A DNA stretch of 64,000 nt from positions 1-64,000 of the forward strand of contig NW_025942333.1 in the NCBI RefSeq assembly GCF_000764305.2, written 5' to 3'. A program made the position numbers and the translations under genes. Below, in pieces: positions 61,671 to 64,000 of this stretch. Each line of letters begins with the position of its first letter. Position 1 is the stretch's first letter. This DNA comes from Hyalella azteca. Its lineage: Eukaryota; Arthropoda; Malacostraca; Amphipoda; Hyalellidae. The notes beneath the pieces were generated by a model. It saw nothing but the letters and a program-made list of their open reading frames with translations. It was not told the origin of the DNA and made no database searches.

Positions 61671-64000
61671 ACGCGTGGCACGGCTGCACAGTAGCTCTGA
61701 CTAAATAACTGCCTAATGACATCGTGTATTGATAATGAAACAAATTGAAGGTTTATGCGTCTTCCTCGCTTCCTAGACATGAATAATTCTTTGTGAAGTC
61801 ACCTCAAGATTAAATTCACGCAAGGTGTCTTAAACAGCGAATAATTTTCGAACTATTTGATTCTTTTTCTTCTTTTATTTCATGTTCTTAAAACATTCAT
61901 GTTACGAATAGCAGCAATAGATTGCTTTATGATTACTTCAGTTTCAAGGACCTAACGTCATTCTTGCTCTCATTTATTATCTTCATATATAAGTTGTGAA
62001 TGCAACATGGACTCGTACAAATTTTTATTCCATGAATACCAATTTGACCTGCGCATTTATATTTTTAGGATATTGTAAATTCAATGTTTATTAAAACATG
62101 TTAGAGTGAATGTCATTCAACATGAAAATTCAATCCTTCTTATTGCAACCCCTCAAGATACCAAGGATCAGGCTCTTATGTCACGCATTATAACAAATTA
62201 CATCTCTGCACCTCATATGTCATTATACGATTACGATAGAGGGTTCAAAGATCAAATGAACACAAAAAAAAAAATATTTCCAAATATGATCCAAATTCTG
62301 CTTTGACTGTCGTTATAATTTATTTTAATTTCTCACATTCCAATCTAAAATCAACCCTACATTGAAATTAGCTAAATAAAAGTCTTCGTTGAGGCTACTG
62401 AATACTTGTTAAATTTCTCAAATGTTTTCAGGCATTACCGAAATTTGCATACTCTAGCAAAACTGCTCATAGATCTCATTGGTAGACTTTACTATGTGAT
62501 CAAAATTCTCATTTACTCTTATGACGGAATGTTTGGCGAGTCGCAGCCACTGTAAACCACACAAGGAGTGATACTCATCAGTGATACTCGAACACTGACT
62601 GCAGGTCATATCAAAGTTGGTGGAGACTGCACTATATGCATACGCATAATGAGACAGTATCAGTGATACTCGAACACTGATTGTCCATCTCACAGGTGAA
62701 GAAGACTCCAAATAAGCTTTTTTATCAGTCCTGCACCTAACTCCGGTATAACGTTTATAGCTCGCAATTTATCTACAGATACTATAATCGGCTGCATATT
62801 AGCTTATTTTAAATTTAAGATTCATAGACGAGAATTGGTGTCCTGTAATCGGAAAGCCCAAAATGCAACACGATGCTCAGATAAAAATATCTGAGTTATT
62901 ATTGTCTGTAAACCAAGTGGTGCTGTCATACGCACTTTATTCCGAAATAAAAACGACATTGATAACACCACATTAAAGAAATGAAATTTTGCCGTATTAT
63001 TCCATTGAAATTCAAGGAGAAATTCATGCCCGACTTGGTGAAATTTTAAACTATTATCTGCAGCCAAGAGAAGCGCACTCTTATTTCAAATACCTGAGAC
63101 TTCCTCCGTTGAGATAATTCAAGGCAGCAATTATTCTTGCCTGGTCACCTTCCAGTGAAATGTCTTAGCCCGAGCTTAGTTGTATTAAGATAGCAAAGTA
63201 CCTGAGGTTGGTGGGTTTCTCAGGACTTGCACGAATGGACCATCAAGGATATCTGCCAGTAGCTTGTTCTGTTATCGCAGGCATGCGGGAGGATTGAGTG
63301 TCGCACTGTCAAGCCATCATCCTATATCGACGTATCCACACAGTAACTTTCCTACACAAATGTGCCTTGATAGCTCTTTATCGAGCGTTACTCAGCAATC
63401 TCATTGCAGCACCATTCCATTCTATGCTTTTTTTAGAACGACATTCTTTGCTAAACTCTTAACATTTACGAAAAAGTACAGGGGCAGTTGTGAGAAAAAA
63501 CTCGAACAATTTAACGAGTTATATGTAATTTCAAAAGTTTTATTCACTTCTCGGATCATAGGAAGACGTCAAAAATGTAGTACACTCAACTTAATTTAAC
63601 ACTGGCGAAAACTTGTATTTGGCGCTTAAAGTTCTAACACAAATAAAATAAGTTTTCAATTGAGTGTCAGAACATCTGCAGCAATAGCGTCCGAGCAAAT
63701 CCACTTTTTGCCCTTTTTCCATCAGAATGTAGAAAATGCAAAAAGTCCAGCACTGGGGTAATCGGAACATAAATTGTCATGGCTGACAGGTCTGCAGAGC
63801 AAACTAGATTGCGCTCGTAAATCTCCAAAGAATTCTCCAGAAATTGTAAATAAATCATTGAACTGGAGAAAGTCGATTACTCAAATAGCTTCACTGATTG
63901 AATTTCTCTTTTATTGTGCACTTTAGATCTCAGTGTGGCAATGATTATAAAGTCAGCGGACAGCCGCAGACTTGATATCGACGTCCTGCTGATGGTTTAA
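61671..64000. other. Intron of the LIM gene, right part; nothing coding
   Basis: No second LIM domain or homeodomain exon is seen to the window end. A 22-base word (AGTGATACTCGAACACTGAC plus TG) occurs at about 62580 and 62661. Open frames are short and without motifs. Confidence 0.45.

Overview
This is nuclear DNA of an animal. It is AT-rich, has spliced genes with GT-AG introns, an AATAAA poly(A) signal, non-LTR retrotransposon remains, MITEs and very many minisatellites, and no operons or ribosome-binding sites. An apterous/Lhx2/9-type LIM domain at the right end fits an arthropod or other bilaterian. I think a large-genome arthropod such as a crustacean is likely, but the window does not prove it. 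The sequence is a scaffold with artefacts: a complete Nextera mate-pair junction adapter sits at 3070-3107, and single Ns occur at 3110, 10375 and 29296.

Layout. Positions 1-3069 hold a broken two-ORF non-LTR retrotransposon. ORF1 has zinc knuckles, several lesions and a foreign-looking insertion of about 0.4 kb. ORF2 keeps most of an AP-like endonuclease and is cut off by the adapter. Positions 5258-7363 hold a complete five-exon gene for a 293-residue multi-pass membrane protein of unrecognised family, with a poly(A) signal at 7762. A 5'-truncated LINE 3' remnant lies at 9971-10264. From about 10.7 to 56.6 kb I see no convincing coding sequence. That stretch holds a perfect small hAT-type MITE (12097-12261, 8-bp target duplication), about fifteen unrelated minisatellite arrays, a 666-bp near-identical tandem duplication (52102-53436), and a roughly 150-bp MITE family present three times. 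At 56622-58291 are the first two recognisable coding exons of a LIM-homeobox gene, ending after LIM domain 1; the rest lies beyond the window. Its intron carries a 21-bp minisatellite that runs up to the LIM exon, and a 24-bp palindromic array follows the exon. Positions 60539-61670 hold a higher-order tandem repeat.

The two genes do not form a functional unit. I found no new gene system. The most notable points are the assembly artefacts, the tandem duplication that copied the 3' end and splice donor of the LIM-gene exon, the array that stays open in frame into the LIM exon, and the unusual density of unrelated minisatellites.
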